DNA of 64,000 bases from assembly GCA_947044405.1 (NCBI GenBank), contig CAMRHE010000504.1, positions 359,001 to 423,000 of the forward strand. Direction: 5' to 3'. This DNA comes from Leptodactylus fallax. Its lineage: Eukaryota > Chordata > Amphibia > Anura > Leptodactylidae. Every line of letters starts with the position of its first letter. Positions within the stretch are counted from its first letter, which is position 1. The notes under the pieces are model-generated. The model saw only the letters and a list, made by a program, of their open reading frames with translations. It ran no database searches and was not told where the DNA came from. Positions 13,652 to 23,475 of this stretch are shown here, in pieces. The translations under genes and the position numbers were made by a program.

Positions 13652-13916
13652 CAGTACAGACCAAAAGTTTGGACACACCTTCTCATTCCAAGAGTTTTCT
13701 GTATTTTCATGACTATAAAAATTGTAGATTCACACTGAAGGCATCAAAACTATGAATTAACACATGTGGAATTATATACTTAACAAAAAAGTATGAAACA
13801 ACTGAAAATATGTCTTATATTCTAGGTTCTTCAAAGTAGCCACTTTTTGCTTTGATTACTGCTTTGCACACTCTTGGCATTCTCTTGATGAGCTTCAAGA
13901 GGTAGTCACCTGAAAT
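13652..13916 (+). repeat. Left 265-bp TIR of the DD38-type Tc1 element
   Basis: Pairs with the inverted copy at 15017-15281, with about 6 mismatches by eye. Its inner 102 bp (13815-13916) double as the 3' end of the transposase gene, so termini and coding sequence overlap. Confidence 0.93.
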
Positions 13917-14867
13917 AGTCTTCCAACAGTCTTGAAGGAGTTCCCAGAGATGCTTAGCACTTGTTGGCCCTTTTGCCTTCACTCTGCGGTCCAGCTCACC
14001 CCAAACCATCTGGATTGGGTTCAGGTCTGGTGACTGTGGAGGCGAGGTCATCTGGCGTAGCACCCCATCACTCTCCTTCTTGGTCAAATAGCCCTTACAC
14101 AGTCTGGAGGTGTGTTTGGGGTCATTGTCCTGTTGAAAAATAAATGATGGTCCAACTAAACGCAAACCGGATGGAATAGCATGCCGCTGCAAGATGCTGT
14201 GGTAACCATGCTGGTTCAGTATTCCTTCAATTTTGAATAAATCCCCAACAGTGTCACCAGCAAAGCACCCCCACACCATGACACCTCCTCCTCCATGCTT
14301 CACGGTGGGAACCAGGCATGTAGAGTCCATTCGTTCACCTTTTCTGCGTCGCGCAAAGACACGGTGGTTGGAACCAAAGATCTCAAATTTGGACTCATCA
14401 GACCAAAGCACAGATTTCCACAGGTCTAATGTCCATTCCTTGTGTTCTTTAGCCCAAACAAGTCTCTTGTGCTTGTTGCCTGTCCTTAGCAGTGGTTTCC
14501 TAGCAGCTATTTTACCATGAAGGCCTGCTGCACACAGTCTCCTCTTAACAGTTGTTGTAGAGATGTGTCTGCTGCTAGAACTCTGTGTGGCATTGACCTG
14601 GTCTCTAATCTGAGCTGCTGTTAACCTGCGATTTCTGAGGCTGGTGACTCGAATGAACTTATCCTCCGCAGCAGAGGTGACTCTTGGTCTTCCTTTCGTG
14701 GGGCGGTCCTCATGTGAGCCAGTTTCTTTGTAGCGCTTGATGGTTTTGGCCACTGCACTTGGGGACACTTTCAAAGTTTTCCCAATTTTTCGGACTGACT
14801 GACCTTCATTTCTTAAAGTAAAGATGGCCACTCGTTTTTCTTTACTTAGCTGCTTTTTTCTTGCCAT
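13815..14867 (-). CDS. Tc1-like transposase, DD38 type, catalytic Glu replaced by Gln
   Basis: Would cut and paste its own element by binding the TIRs and cleaving DNA at TA sites in the nucleus. Seen: a lysine-rich N-terminus with a helix-turn-helix (about residues 8-45), a GRPR linker motif (59-62), a second DNA-binding helix set (about 65-112), and then the DDE catalytic domain. That domain has D157 in WSDES, a glycine-rich box KHGGGGVMVWG (190-200), D247 in FQQDNDPKH, and the SPDLNPI motif (279-285). The residue after SPDLNPI, normally the catalytic Glu, is Q286 (codon CAG; a Glu codon would be GAG). S275 sits where related proteins usually have Trp (TWPPQ), and S342 where the TIR-borne copy has Gly. 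The length of 350 aa is close to the 340-aa family norm. The start at 14867 gives MARKKQLSK, a typical beginning for this group. Known for the family: the Glu is required for metal-dependent catalysis, so I infer this copy is inactive. Confidence 0.93.
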   Translation of the reverse strand: MARKKQLSKEKRVAIFTLRNEGQSVRKIGKTLKVSPSAVAKTIKRYKETGSHEDRPTKGRPRVTSAAEDKFIRVTSLRNRRLTAAQIRDQVNATQSSSSRHISTTTVKRRLCAAGLHGKIAARKPLLRTGNKHKRLVWAKEHKEWTLDLWKSVLWSDESKFEIFGSNHRVFARRRKGERMDSTCLVPTVKHGGGGVMVWGCFAGDTVGDLFKIEGILNQHGYHSILQRHAIPSGLRLVGPSFIFQQDNDPKHTSRLCKGYLTKKESDGVLRQMTSPPQSPDLNPIQMVWGELDRRVKAKGPTSAKHLWELLQDCWKTISGDYLLKLIKRMPRVCKAVIKAKSGYFEEPRI

Positions 14868-14954
14868 AATACAAATTCTAACACTCCATTCAATAGGACT
14901 ATCAGCTGTGTATCCACCTGACTTCTGAACAACACAACTGATGGTCCCAACCCC

Positions 14955-14962
14955 ATTTATAA
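14955..14962 (-). promoter_or_regulatory. Possible TATA-like box for the Tc1 transposase
   Basis: TTATAAAT on the minus strand, about 90 bp upstream of the transposase ATG and inside the element. Position and sequence suit a basal promoter; the assignment is inference. Confidence 0.25.
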
Positions 14963-15016
14963 GGCAAGAAATCCCACTTATTAAACCTGACAGGGCACAC
15001 CTGTGAAGTGAAAACC

Positions 15017-15281
15017 ATTTCAGGTAACTACCTCTTGAAGCTCATCAAGAGAATGCCAAGAGTGTGCAAAGCAGTAATCCAAGCAAAAGGTGGCAACTTT
15101 GAAGAACCTAGAATATAAGACATATTTTCAGTTGTTTCACACTTTTTTGTTAAGTATATAATTCCACATGGGTTAATTCATAGTTTTGATGCCTTCAGTG
15201 TGAATCTACAATTTTTATAGTCATGAAAATACAGAAAACTCTTGGAATGAGAAGGTGTGTCCAAACTTTTGGTCTGTACTG
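15017..15281 (-). repeat. Right 265-bp TIR of the DD38-type Tc1 element
   Basis: Inverted copy of 13652-13916, ending TTTGGTCTGTACTG followed by the TA duplication. It contains on the plus strand a copy of the transposase 3' end. Confidence 0.93.
15029..15118 (+). pseudogene. TIR-borne copy of the transposase C-terminus
   Basis: Because the TIRs extend into the coding sequence, the right TIR encodes on the plus strand the last 29 residues of the same transposase plus a stop, ending KGGNFEEPRI. The functional frame in the left TIR reads KSGYFEEPRI, so the two arms have diverged at codons; the Gly here is the family-typical residue. There is no start codon or upstream part, so it is a structural remnant and not a gene. 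Confidence 0.85.
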
Positions 15282-15283
15282 TA

Positions 15284-16029
15284 AATATGACCTGTACATT
15301 CAGGTTATACTGAATATGTCACAAAGCTTGCTTCATTTGTATTTCCTTCAAGTGTTCTGATATTATTGTTGTTTTGCTACTAATAGTATTATAACATTCC
15401 GCACTTTCTATGGAGACATCATTACCAGTTCCTACAATTTATATAACAGCACAATATGGACATAGACCGCAGTATCAGATACATGGCTCAGGATTCTGCG
15501 GCTGCTGTTAATAATGGCTGTCACTACATTTTCCTGAACTCTTATCATTGTCATTCTTTTAGCAGGTTACAGCTACAATGTAGATGAATATTTTATTCCT
15601 AATAATGGAGTGAAGCAGAGCATGATTTTAATGATCTTGTCTTTTCTATGCTCGTGATTTTGGAAGAAGGGCTGATTGACAGGTCTACACCCGGCCAGGA
15701 CAGCATCCATTATCATAATGTTGTACAGTTTAGATTCAACCTCTCTACTGCATATGCCTCTGGCTATTGCACCAATGCACAGAGATAACTAAGAGGGTGT
15801 TAGTACTGAAATAGCATCTCTTTTCCTCCAGCTGTATGTCAGAATGTCTATTTATTATACTGGAAAACAATACAGAGAATGATGGGTGCATTGCAGCAGA
15901 GTATGCAGTATACAGTATAACAGAGATAAGGAGATGGACTCATGAGATATGTAGATATTAAATTTGAATATAATATAGTAAAGGAAATGTCCAGTTTTGA
16001 GAAGTTTTGACTAATTTACAGCTTTTTAC
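15284..16029. other. Non-coding stretch after the Tc1 element
   Basis: No gene is supported. About 15500-15760 is unique sequence with retained A/T-rich motifs and could be conserved non-coding DNA, but I cannot tell from one genome. Confidence 0.4.
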
Positions 16030-16600
16030 TAGAGATGAGCGAACCAGTTCAGATTGAACCAGATTCAACCCAAATTATCCAAAAGTTTTGAGCTTAACCT
16101 AGACCTGAAACTTTTGTGGTTTGTCAACCATGAAACACTATTATAATCTGAGTCTCTTCAGAGGTGAGTAAACACAATTAATAGTTATACTCACCAAGGC
16201 TCACCTCTCCCGGGCATCCTCGCAACATCCTACAGTCCCCTGGCATCCTCTGCTAGCCTCTTGCTGACGTCATGCACCCTTGAGCCTCTGCTGAATCCTG
16301 TTATTGGCCCTGTGTGGTCACTTTGGGCATGCCCATGTCATGACACTTTGACCTAGCATGATGGTGAAGATTCAGAAGAGGATATTGTGGGACTCCCAGA
16401 GGCTGTTGGATGTTGCTGGACACCATGAGAATACCAAGGTGGACTATAACTGTTTGAAATGTTTACTCATTTCCCCTGGGCCTCAACTTCCTATACTCTT
16501 GGGCCTGAAGACACCCCAGACTATAATAATAGCATCCCCAAGTTGAGCCCGAAATTAACCAGAGGCCCAAACCTCAAGAATATTCATTGAAACTAATCAC
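16030..16600 (+). mobile_element. hAT-like MITE (TAGAGATGAG family), 5' part
   Basis: Begins TAGAGATGAGCGAACCAGTT, the same terminus as the complete copy at 28156-28670, and shares its internal themes (GAACCAGATTC, ATTATAATCTG near CTCTTCAG, then a TGACGTCATGCACC segment). The matching 3' terminus CTCATCTCTA is not found, so the copy is truncated or the end has diverged; the end given is approximate. The 62-aa frame inside has no known domain. Confidence 0.55.
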
Positions 16601-17104
16601 ATGATCAATGGCACTGGCTAAACTAGAGAACCTTTCAGATCTGAAGTGGTCAGAAATCCACCTTCTATCTGATATGGAGAACTTATTACCCTATACTATA
16701 TCAGAAAAGGTAAATGATTATGTGTAACAAATTATGTCAATAGCAAAAAAAATTATCTGGAATGGGGTACACAGAGACTGAGCCTTAGTAAGATAAAGGA
16801 GGTGCTGAGGTGGAGATGTAGAGAAATCTAATAATGGCTGGTGTTAAAGTGTCATTAATCAAGATGGAGTAACCCCCCCCCCCATATTCATCTTCATCAT
16901 ATCCACTTATCACTCCAGAAATGCTTCTAATAGAATATGTAATAGAATTGTGTTGTCACTTAAGCAATGTGACATTTTATGCAATTTATCTCATTTACAC
17001 TTAAGGTCTAATGAATGTACCTGCTATTGTTCTTCAGAAATGTTGGAATTAAATAACATCTGCCTGTGTAATGAATCTGTACAGTACAAGCCTTGGAGGC
17101 ATCG
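16601..17104. other. Non-coding stretch, nothing recognised
   Basis: No supported gene. Contains a C10-like homopolymer near 16875. Confidence 0.5.
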
Positions 17105-17943
17105 GTGTCCTGCATTGCTCTCTATGGTGCTGAAACAAGTATGAAAACTCAGGGATCTAGCAGTGCTGTCCATGGTTCTAATGACAGGACCAATATACTG
17201 GTATAAAAAACCCCAGGGATCTAGCAGAGCTGTCCTTGGTGCTCATGTCAGGTCCATTAGGGACTATTTGCATGACTGTGTTCCATCCTTGAGACATGAT
17301 CCATATGCTGGCTTTATTTCCTGGACTGACCTCAGAAGTGTAATGAATCTGCACAGTGTCTGACTAGAAAGCTTAGTGTTCTGCATTGCTGTCCAGGTCT
17401 ATAATACAGGTAAAAAAAACACAGGAATCTAGCAGTGCTGTCCATGGTACTAATGTCAGGCCCTTTATACTAGTATAAAAACCTAGGAATGTATCAGTGC
17501 TGTCCTTGGTGTTGATGGTAAGTCTATAAAACTAGTATAAAAAAACAGGGATCTAGCAGTGATGTCAAGGCGATAATATCAGTTCCATTAATACTAGTGG
17601 CAGCCTTCTATAAACCAGGGATCTAGCAGTGCTGTCCATGAGGTATGTCCTTATTAGAGGTAGTTTCTTGTAATTCCAGGGTTCCCAAGGGCAGGTTCAT
17701 TACAATAGTGCCGGTGTTCTATAATGCTTGGAATCTAGCAGTGCTGTCCATGGTGCTGATGTCAGGCCCATTACAGTAGTGATGGTGTTCTATAATCCTG
17801 GGGTATATAAGTGATGTCCATGGTGCTGATGTCAGGCCCATTATACTAGCGTCAGTGTTCTATAATCCTGGAGATCTATAAGTGGTGTCCATGGTGTTGA
17901 TGTCAGGTCCATTACAGTTGTGATGGTGTTCTATAATCATGGG

Positions 17944-17957
17944 ATATATATATACTG

Positions 17958-18001
<44 letters not shown>
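17944..18001. repeat. TA microsatellite within the tandem repeat
   Basis: A run of TA dinucleotides with one CTGT interruption, placed between CATGGGA and TGTCCATGG of one repeat unit. Confidence 0.95.
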
Positions 18002-18005
<4 letters not shown>

Positions 18006-18280
18006 ATGGTGCTTGATGTCATGACCATTCTACTAGTGTCAGTGTTTTATAATCCTGGGATATATATATATATAAGTGCTGTCCATGGTGCTGATGTCAG
18101 GTCCATTACAGTAGTGATGGTGTTCTATAATCCTGGTATATATATTAGTTCTGTCCATGGTGCTTGATGTCAGGCCCATTCTACTAGTATCAGTGTTCTA
18201 TAATCCTGGAGATCTATAAGTGATGTCCATGGTGCTGATGTCGGGTCCATGACAGTAGTGATGGTGTTCTATAATCCTGG

Positions 18281-18287
18281 GGATATA

Positions 18288-18333
<46 letters not shown>
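18281..18333. repeat. TA microsatellite within the tandem repeat
   Basis: A second TA expansion at the homologous place in another unit (after CCTGGGG, before CTCAGTGCTGTCCATGG). Confidence 0.95.
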
Positions 18334-18336
<3 letters not shown>

Positions 18337-18470
18337 AGTGCTGTCCATGGTGCTGATGTCAGGTCTATTACAGTAGTGACAGTGTTCTATAATCCTGGGA
18401 TATATATAAGTGCTGTCCATGGTGCTGATGTCGGGTCCATTACAGTAGTGATGGTGTTCTTTAATCCCGG

Positions 18471-18472
<2 letters not shown>

Positions 18473-18539
<67 letters not shown>
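18473..18539. repeat. TA then TG microsatellite within the tandem repeat
   Basis: A third TA expansion at the homologous place, which changes to a (GT)n run just before CTGTCCATGGTGC. Confidence 0.95.
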
Positions 18540-19540
18540 CTGTCCATGGTGCTGATGTTAGGCCCATTCTACCAGTATCAGTGTTCTATAATCTTGGGGA
18601 TCTATAAGTGATGTCCATGGTGCATTTATGGATGGTGTATGATGTTGATTATTCCAGGCTTGTAGAATTGCTCTCTATGGTGATGATCTAAAAATACATG
18701 AGTATTATATTAGAGGTAGTTTCCTGTAATCCCAATGATCTGGAAGACATACACTATCCTGTATACTAGCCCTGAAGGACATAAACTCCCCATTATAGTA
18801 ATGTTGATCTCTCTCCTGTTATCCTGAAGATCTAGCAACATTGTATATGGTGCTAAAATCAGGCACATTATACGAGTGGAGGTTTTCTATAATATGGGGA
18901 GGGGGAGTATAGAAGTTCTGTCTATGGTGTTATAACCATAGCAATTATACATTGGTAGTATCCTAAATGCAAACTACATGTCCTTTATGCTAGCCACAGT
19001 ATCTTGTTATCCTGAGGATTTATCAGTGCTGCCCATGGAACTGAGAAGCCTCTCTGATAATACTGAACGGAGAAGACACATCCATTATACTAGTTGTGGT
19101 ATTCTATTATCCCAGGGATCTATTGTATCAGGTCTCTTTGGTGGTGAATTTAGGAGAAAGCCTCATTATACTTGTGGATGTTTCTCATAATCCCAAGATC
19201 TAGCAGAGCAAGCCATGTTTCTGAACTCAGGAGAGAGGTGTATGATATCAGTAATGGTTTTCTGTAACTTTAGGGGATCTATCAGTGATGTCTATAGTGA
19301 TGAAACACATGGTATTCTATATTATGTAATATCAGGGAACCAGCATTACCTTGGTGGTGCTAATTCCCCAGGGACTAGCAGTGCATCTGAATTCAGGAGA
19401 CATGCATTATACTAGTGGTAGTATATGGTAATTCCAGAGATCTAGCAGTGCTAGCCAGGGTGCTGCTGAACTCAGCCCATTATACTAGTGGCAGTATACT
19501 ATAATCCCAGGGAGTATAGCAGTGCTGGGATTTACTGTAC

Positions 19541-21029
19541 AACAATGGAGCAGGTCTCCATATGGATTAGTTTCACATAATCCAGGAACATGTGACACAT
19601 GTCTATAAATGTCACATAGGATAAGGCTTCTTGAAAATATAAAGAATAAACAAGACTTTGTGTACCAAAGAAAGCTTCCTTATCCTGAAGCAATAACTTG
19701 AGAAGCTGCAATATATTTGCTCCAGCTGACCTCTAGAATGCTACACAATTTCTTATAAAACTGTTCCCCGGATAGGAATGTAATGAAAAAGTGTATTCAA
19801 TATATTACATTAAGAAATGGAAATAATAATGGCAAAAATACTTATAGAAAAAATTGCTCTAAGGCAATGGGCAACAGTCCTAGCCCCGCTGAGGACCTCT
19901 GTCCTAGAGGATTGTGGCAGACCTAGCAATAGTTAACAGCTGATAGATAGGTTACAGTCTATCTTATCATATTGTTGGGAATGTAAATATGCATCCTCCT
20001 ACTTCGCCACCCGGCAATCATTATTCCCTTCTGTGCAGGGTTACTGAGGGAGATTCAGTATAGCATATGCCTTCATCCTGTGGCCATGACTTTGGCTAGG
20101 TATGCTCACCCAGTCAGAGGCTTGGGGTGCAGTGCCAATCGGAGCTCTGTCTCTGCACCCAATTGGGACTGAGGTGGAGTATTTCAACCTGACACTGACA
20201 TTGCGTCTTGCCTGTGGTTGCATCTTGTATCTAGGCTCTGAGTTCTCTGTACCTCATCCTGTTTACTGATTGTCTCCTGGTTTACTGAGTTTGGTTTGGT
20301 TTGATTTCCTGGTTTACTTCTCTTTTGCTGATGTGGCTTTATTTAATTCATCTTGTATTTAACCTTGGCCTTTACTTTTGGTATTGCTTTGCTTTCATTT
20401 CGCCTATTTCCATATTCTCCTGGTTTTTGACCGCAGCTATTGTATATCTCTCTCTGCCTGCCACAGGTTTGATGGTTTGGTCTTTAGCCTGTATTCTGAC
20501 ACATGGTACTAGTCAAGCAATCTGGGTCCCAAGCAACCAAATCTTCATGTCCTTGTGGCAGGCCCTGGTGTAACCATGAGGGTACGCTCAGATTTGGAAA
20601 ACGCATGACATGCTCAGTTTACTACATACCAGTTTGCATCATCTCTAGATACAAGTTTTCTACATCAGTATGTACAGTAACTACACTGTTAGTACAATAA
20701 ATATTCAGGCCTCTGTGTCCTTGTTGTGGTTAGGCTTATGTGAAATACATTACAGTCATCCAGTACAATACATTGACGGAGCGTCTTGCATTTGATGTCA
20801 CTTTGGGATGCTAATGACTGCAGTTATTTTGAAGATGGATTCAACAGGAGTATCAGTGCCAAGTAGATCATCATCATCACTCAATCTTCAACATTTAGAG
20901 AAATATATTGCAAAGAAGACAGAAAATATTGTAGCCAGCCAACCTTGTAATCATTAGGCATCACTTACAGTTTATGTGCCGATTCAACTTACCCTTAAAG
21001 AGCTCCTTCCAATCAGTCAGGAAGAAGCA
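19541..21029. other. Non-coding stretch; possible unclassified repeat at 19980-20580
   Basis: No gene is supported. 19980-20580 is T/C-rich with echoing phrases (CTCCTGGTTTACTGAG, TTTCCTGGTTTACTTC) that recall dispersed amphibian repeats, but no second copy lies in this window. The 90-aa hydrophobic frame at 20301-20573 reflects T-richness. Confidence 0.4.
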
Positions 21030-22398
21030 AGGAAGATGTGATTGACTGATGGAAGGAAGACATGAGAAGCCTCGGAGCAATGCATGTACATATGTGAGAA
21101 AGCTTGGATGGACTGTCATAGCAGCGAGGCAGGGTACTCCCTAATTATCATGATGAGGTTCCTTTAAGAAGAGGTTCTTACGTTCTGTATTCTCTCTGCA
21201 TGACATTAGCCAATGATGAATGATATGACACAATTTACATTCTGCAGAATATCTACATAAATTTATGGCTCTTTTAGTAACAACTCATTCTATTGAATTG
21301 CTAAAGACAAGAGGAGAGGGGATTCATCATGTTATAAGTTCTTCATTTATCTGGTGGCTCATTCTTACCTGTCTGTAAAGTTGGTTATATATAAACAGAT
21401 GGATCTACAGTACCGTGTTCTACAGTAACCCATTATTCCTCATGGCTATCCAATCCAAACCCTCCTACCCTACAGTGTCCTTCCTTATCCTTCCCCTTGG
21501 CTAGAGATATCCCATGTGTCACAAGATATTTAGCTGCTCGAGATAATATTGTTTCACCATATTGTGTCATAAAGTGATATCCTATATTAGTCTATGTATG
21601 GCCTCCCAGTAATTGTGTTGTGAATTGCAGCCTGCCAAGGGCTTTGCTAGAAAGTTGTGATATTGTTCTGTGAAACTGGAGTCCATGACTAAATTCGAGA
21701 TATAGTAAAGGTGAACACATCTGTAGAAGCGCAATGAGACAAAATCTTGCAGATTCTTTCCATACTAATACTATATATCCAATCTTTCTGTCACTTTCTC
21801 TTATTGCTGTTGCAATTGTTACAAATGTTGTACTTGCTTAAGAAGATTTCTAAACCAATATATGTGAATGTGTATTCTTCTTTATCCTCAACAATATTGT
21901 TGCTTTATTGGTTACTTAATGGACATACAGTAGGTATTCCAAGTCTTTGACATACTAACTGTGGCACCTTCTTGCTTATAACATATGAAAATGTCAGACA
22001 GGGCAAGACTCCTGTTTCCTCATCTTATAATGGTGTCACTATTTGCAAGGATAGAGAATTGTGTATGGTGGGGTCCTCTCCTCTTTGGTCTCGTCCTTAT
22101 ATTCCTTTGGTAAGGTGGCAGGACTTCTTTCTCTTCAGTGTTTCCATTCAACCCCATTAATTCCTCTGAGAATCTTGGTTTTGGTAGAAGCTTCCGATCT
22201 TATCAGGAAGTGCCTTGTGTTTTACTCAGCTTTTAAAGGGGTATTCCTATTTTATATATTGATGACCTAGCCAAAGGACCATGTACCTTCCACTTCTCAC
22301 CATGTCCATTCCTTTGTTGTGTGTCATGATCAATTGTTAACATAGACTAGACAGTCTTAAAATGTGCCAGATGGATGTTAGCAGATTATTATTTGGTG
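21030..22398 (+). repeat. Tandem segmental duplication, copy A
   Basis: Long, moderately diverged match to 22438-23475. Shared landmarks in the same order: GTGATTGACTGATGGAAG, GTACTCCCTAATTATC, TGACATTAGCCAATGATG, GACAAGAGGAGAGGGGATTC, CTTGGCTAGAGATATCCC, CAATGAGACAAAATCTTGC, GGACCATGTACCTTCCACTT and AGTCTTAAAATGTG. Copy A holds about 400 bp (roughly 21863-22267) that copy B lacks, including a TTTAAAGGGGTATTCC start of a dispersed repeat. There is no coding content. Confidence 0.9.
21560..21720 (+). repeat. Dispersed repeat family R1, copy 2
   Basis: R1 sequence inside duplication copy A; the core reads GGCCTCCCAGTAATTGTG then TTGTGAATTGCAGCCTG. Confidence 0.6.
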
Positions 22399-22437
22399 AA
22401 TCTTCAGGCTTTTGTATCTGCATTTATCGCACCTATA

Positions 22438-23475
22438 GGAAGTTGTGATTGACTGATGGAAGTAAGCCTTGGAGGGATTCATATACATACGTGAGAAGGT
22501 TTCGATGGGCTGTCATGACAGCGAGGCATGGTACTCCCTAATTATCGTGATGAGGTTCCTTTAAGAAGTGGTTCTTATGTTCTCTCCGCATGACATTAGC
22601 CAATGATGAATGATATGACACAATTTACATTCTGCAGAATATCTACATAAATTTATGACTCTTCTACTAACAATTCATACTATTGACTTGCCAAAGACAA
22701 GAGGAGAGGGGATTCATCATGTTATAAGTTCTTCATTTATCTGGTGGCTCATTCTTGCATATCTGTAAAGTTTGTTGCATATAAACAGATGGATCTACAG
22801 TTTTGTTTCAACTTCTCTCCAGTTTAGATCTATGGTCCAAGTAACACATTATAACCCATCATTCCTTATGGCTAGTTGTACAGAATCCAATCCCAAGAGA
22901 ATCCAAACCTCCTACCCTACAGTGTCCTTCCTTATCCTTCCCCTTGGCTAGAGATATCCCATGTGTCACAAGATGTTTAGTTGCTCGAGATAATATTGTT
23001 TCACCATATTGAGTCATAAAGTGATATCCTGTATTAGTCTACAGTATGTGTGACCACCCAGTCATTGTGTTGTGAATTGCAGCCTGCCAAGGGCTTAGCT
23101 AGAACATTGTGATATTGTACTGCGAGATTGGAGTCCATAACTAAATGTGAGATAAGGTAAAGCTGGACACATCTGTATAAGGGCAATGAGACAAAATCTT
23201 GCAGATTATTTCCAAGCTAAAATATTAAGTATTGAGTCTTTTTTGTCACATTCTCTTACTGCTTTTCCACTTTTTACAAATTTTGCAAATGCTAAAGATT
23301 TCTGAGCCAAAAGAACCATGTACCTTCCACTTCTTGCCAAGTCCGTCTCTCATTGTATGTTATGATCATAGTTATAATTAAGATCACGGTTAACAATAAT
23401 CCTGCCTAACATGAAACATGTCAACTAGATTGTCTTAAAATGTGACAGATGGCTGATGCTAGATTGTAATTTGGC
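22438..23475 (+). repeat. Tandem segmental duplication, copy B
   Basis: Second copy of the unit at 21030-22398, in the same orientation and only about 40 bp downstream of it. It lacks the roughly 400-bp segment present in copy A and has a small extra piece near 22800-22890. Confidence 0.9.
23000..23180 (+). repeat. Dispersed repeat family R1, copy 3
   Basis: R1 sequence inside duplication copy B; the core reads GACCACCCAGTCATTGTG then TTGTGAATTGCAGCCTG. It arose with copy A by duplication and is not an independent insertion. Confidence 0.6.

Larger units (their letters stand above)
13652..15281 (-). mobile_element. Tc1/mariner transposon, DD38-type, 1630 bp
   Basis: A complete element with 265-bp TIRs starting CAGTACAGACCAAAAGTTTG, flanked on both sides by the TA target duplication (13650-13651 and 15282-15283). 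It carries one minus-strand transposase frame of 350 codons with no stop or frameshift. The TIRs differ at about 6 of 265 positions with no net indel, which suggests fairly recent insertion. The spacing between the second Asp and the catalytic Glu position is 38 residues. This matches, as I recall, the DD38E (Intruder) branch of Tc1-like elements rather than DD34E. The left end sits at the edge of the 35-bp array. The changed catalytic residue suggests this copy is non-autonomous. Confidence 0.95.
17105..19540 (+). repeat. Degenerate tandem repeat, unit about 70-80 bp
   Basis: Repeated module order: GATCTAGCAGTGCTGTCCAT, GGTGCTGATGTCAGG, CCCATTATACTAGTG, GTGTTCTATAATCCTGG. The phrase TGTCCATGGTGCT(T)GAT recurs near 17746, 17813, 17886, 18001, 18079, 18156, 18225, 18334, 18414, 18541 and 18612, and decays outward to about 17105 and 19540. 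Units between 17940 and 18540 carry TA runs at the same position, just after ATCCTGGG. No protein is supported. Confidence 0.85.
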
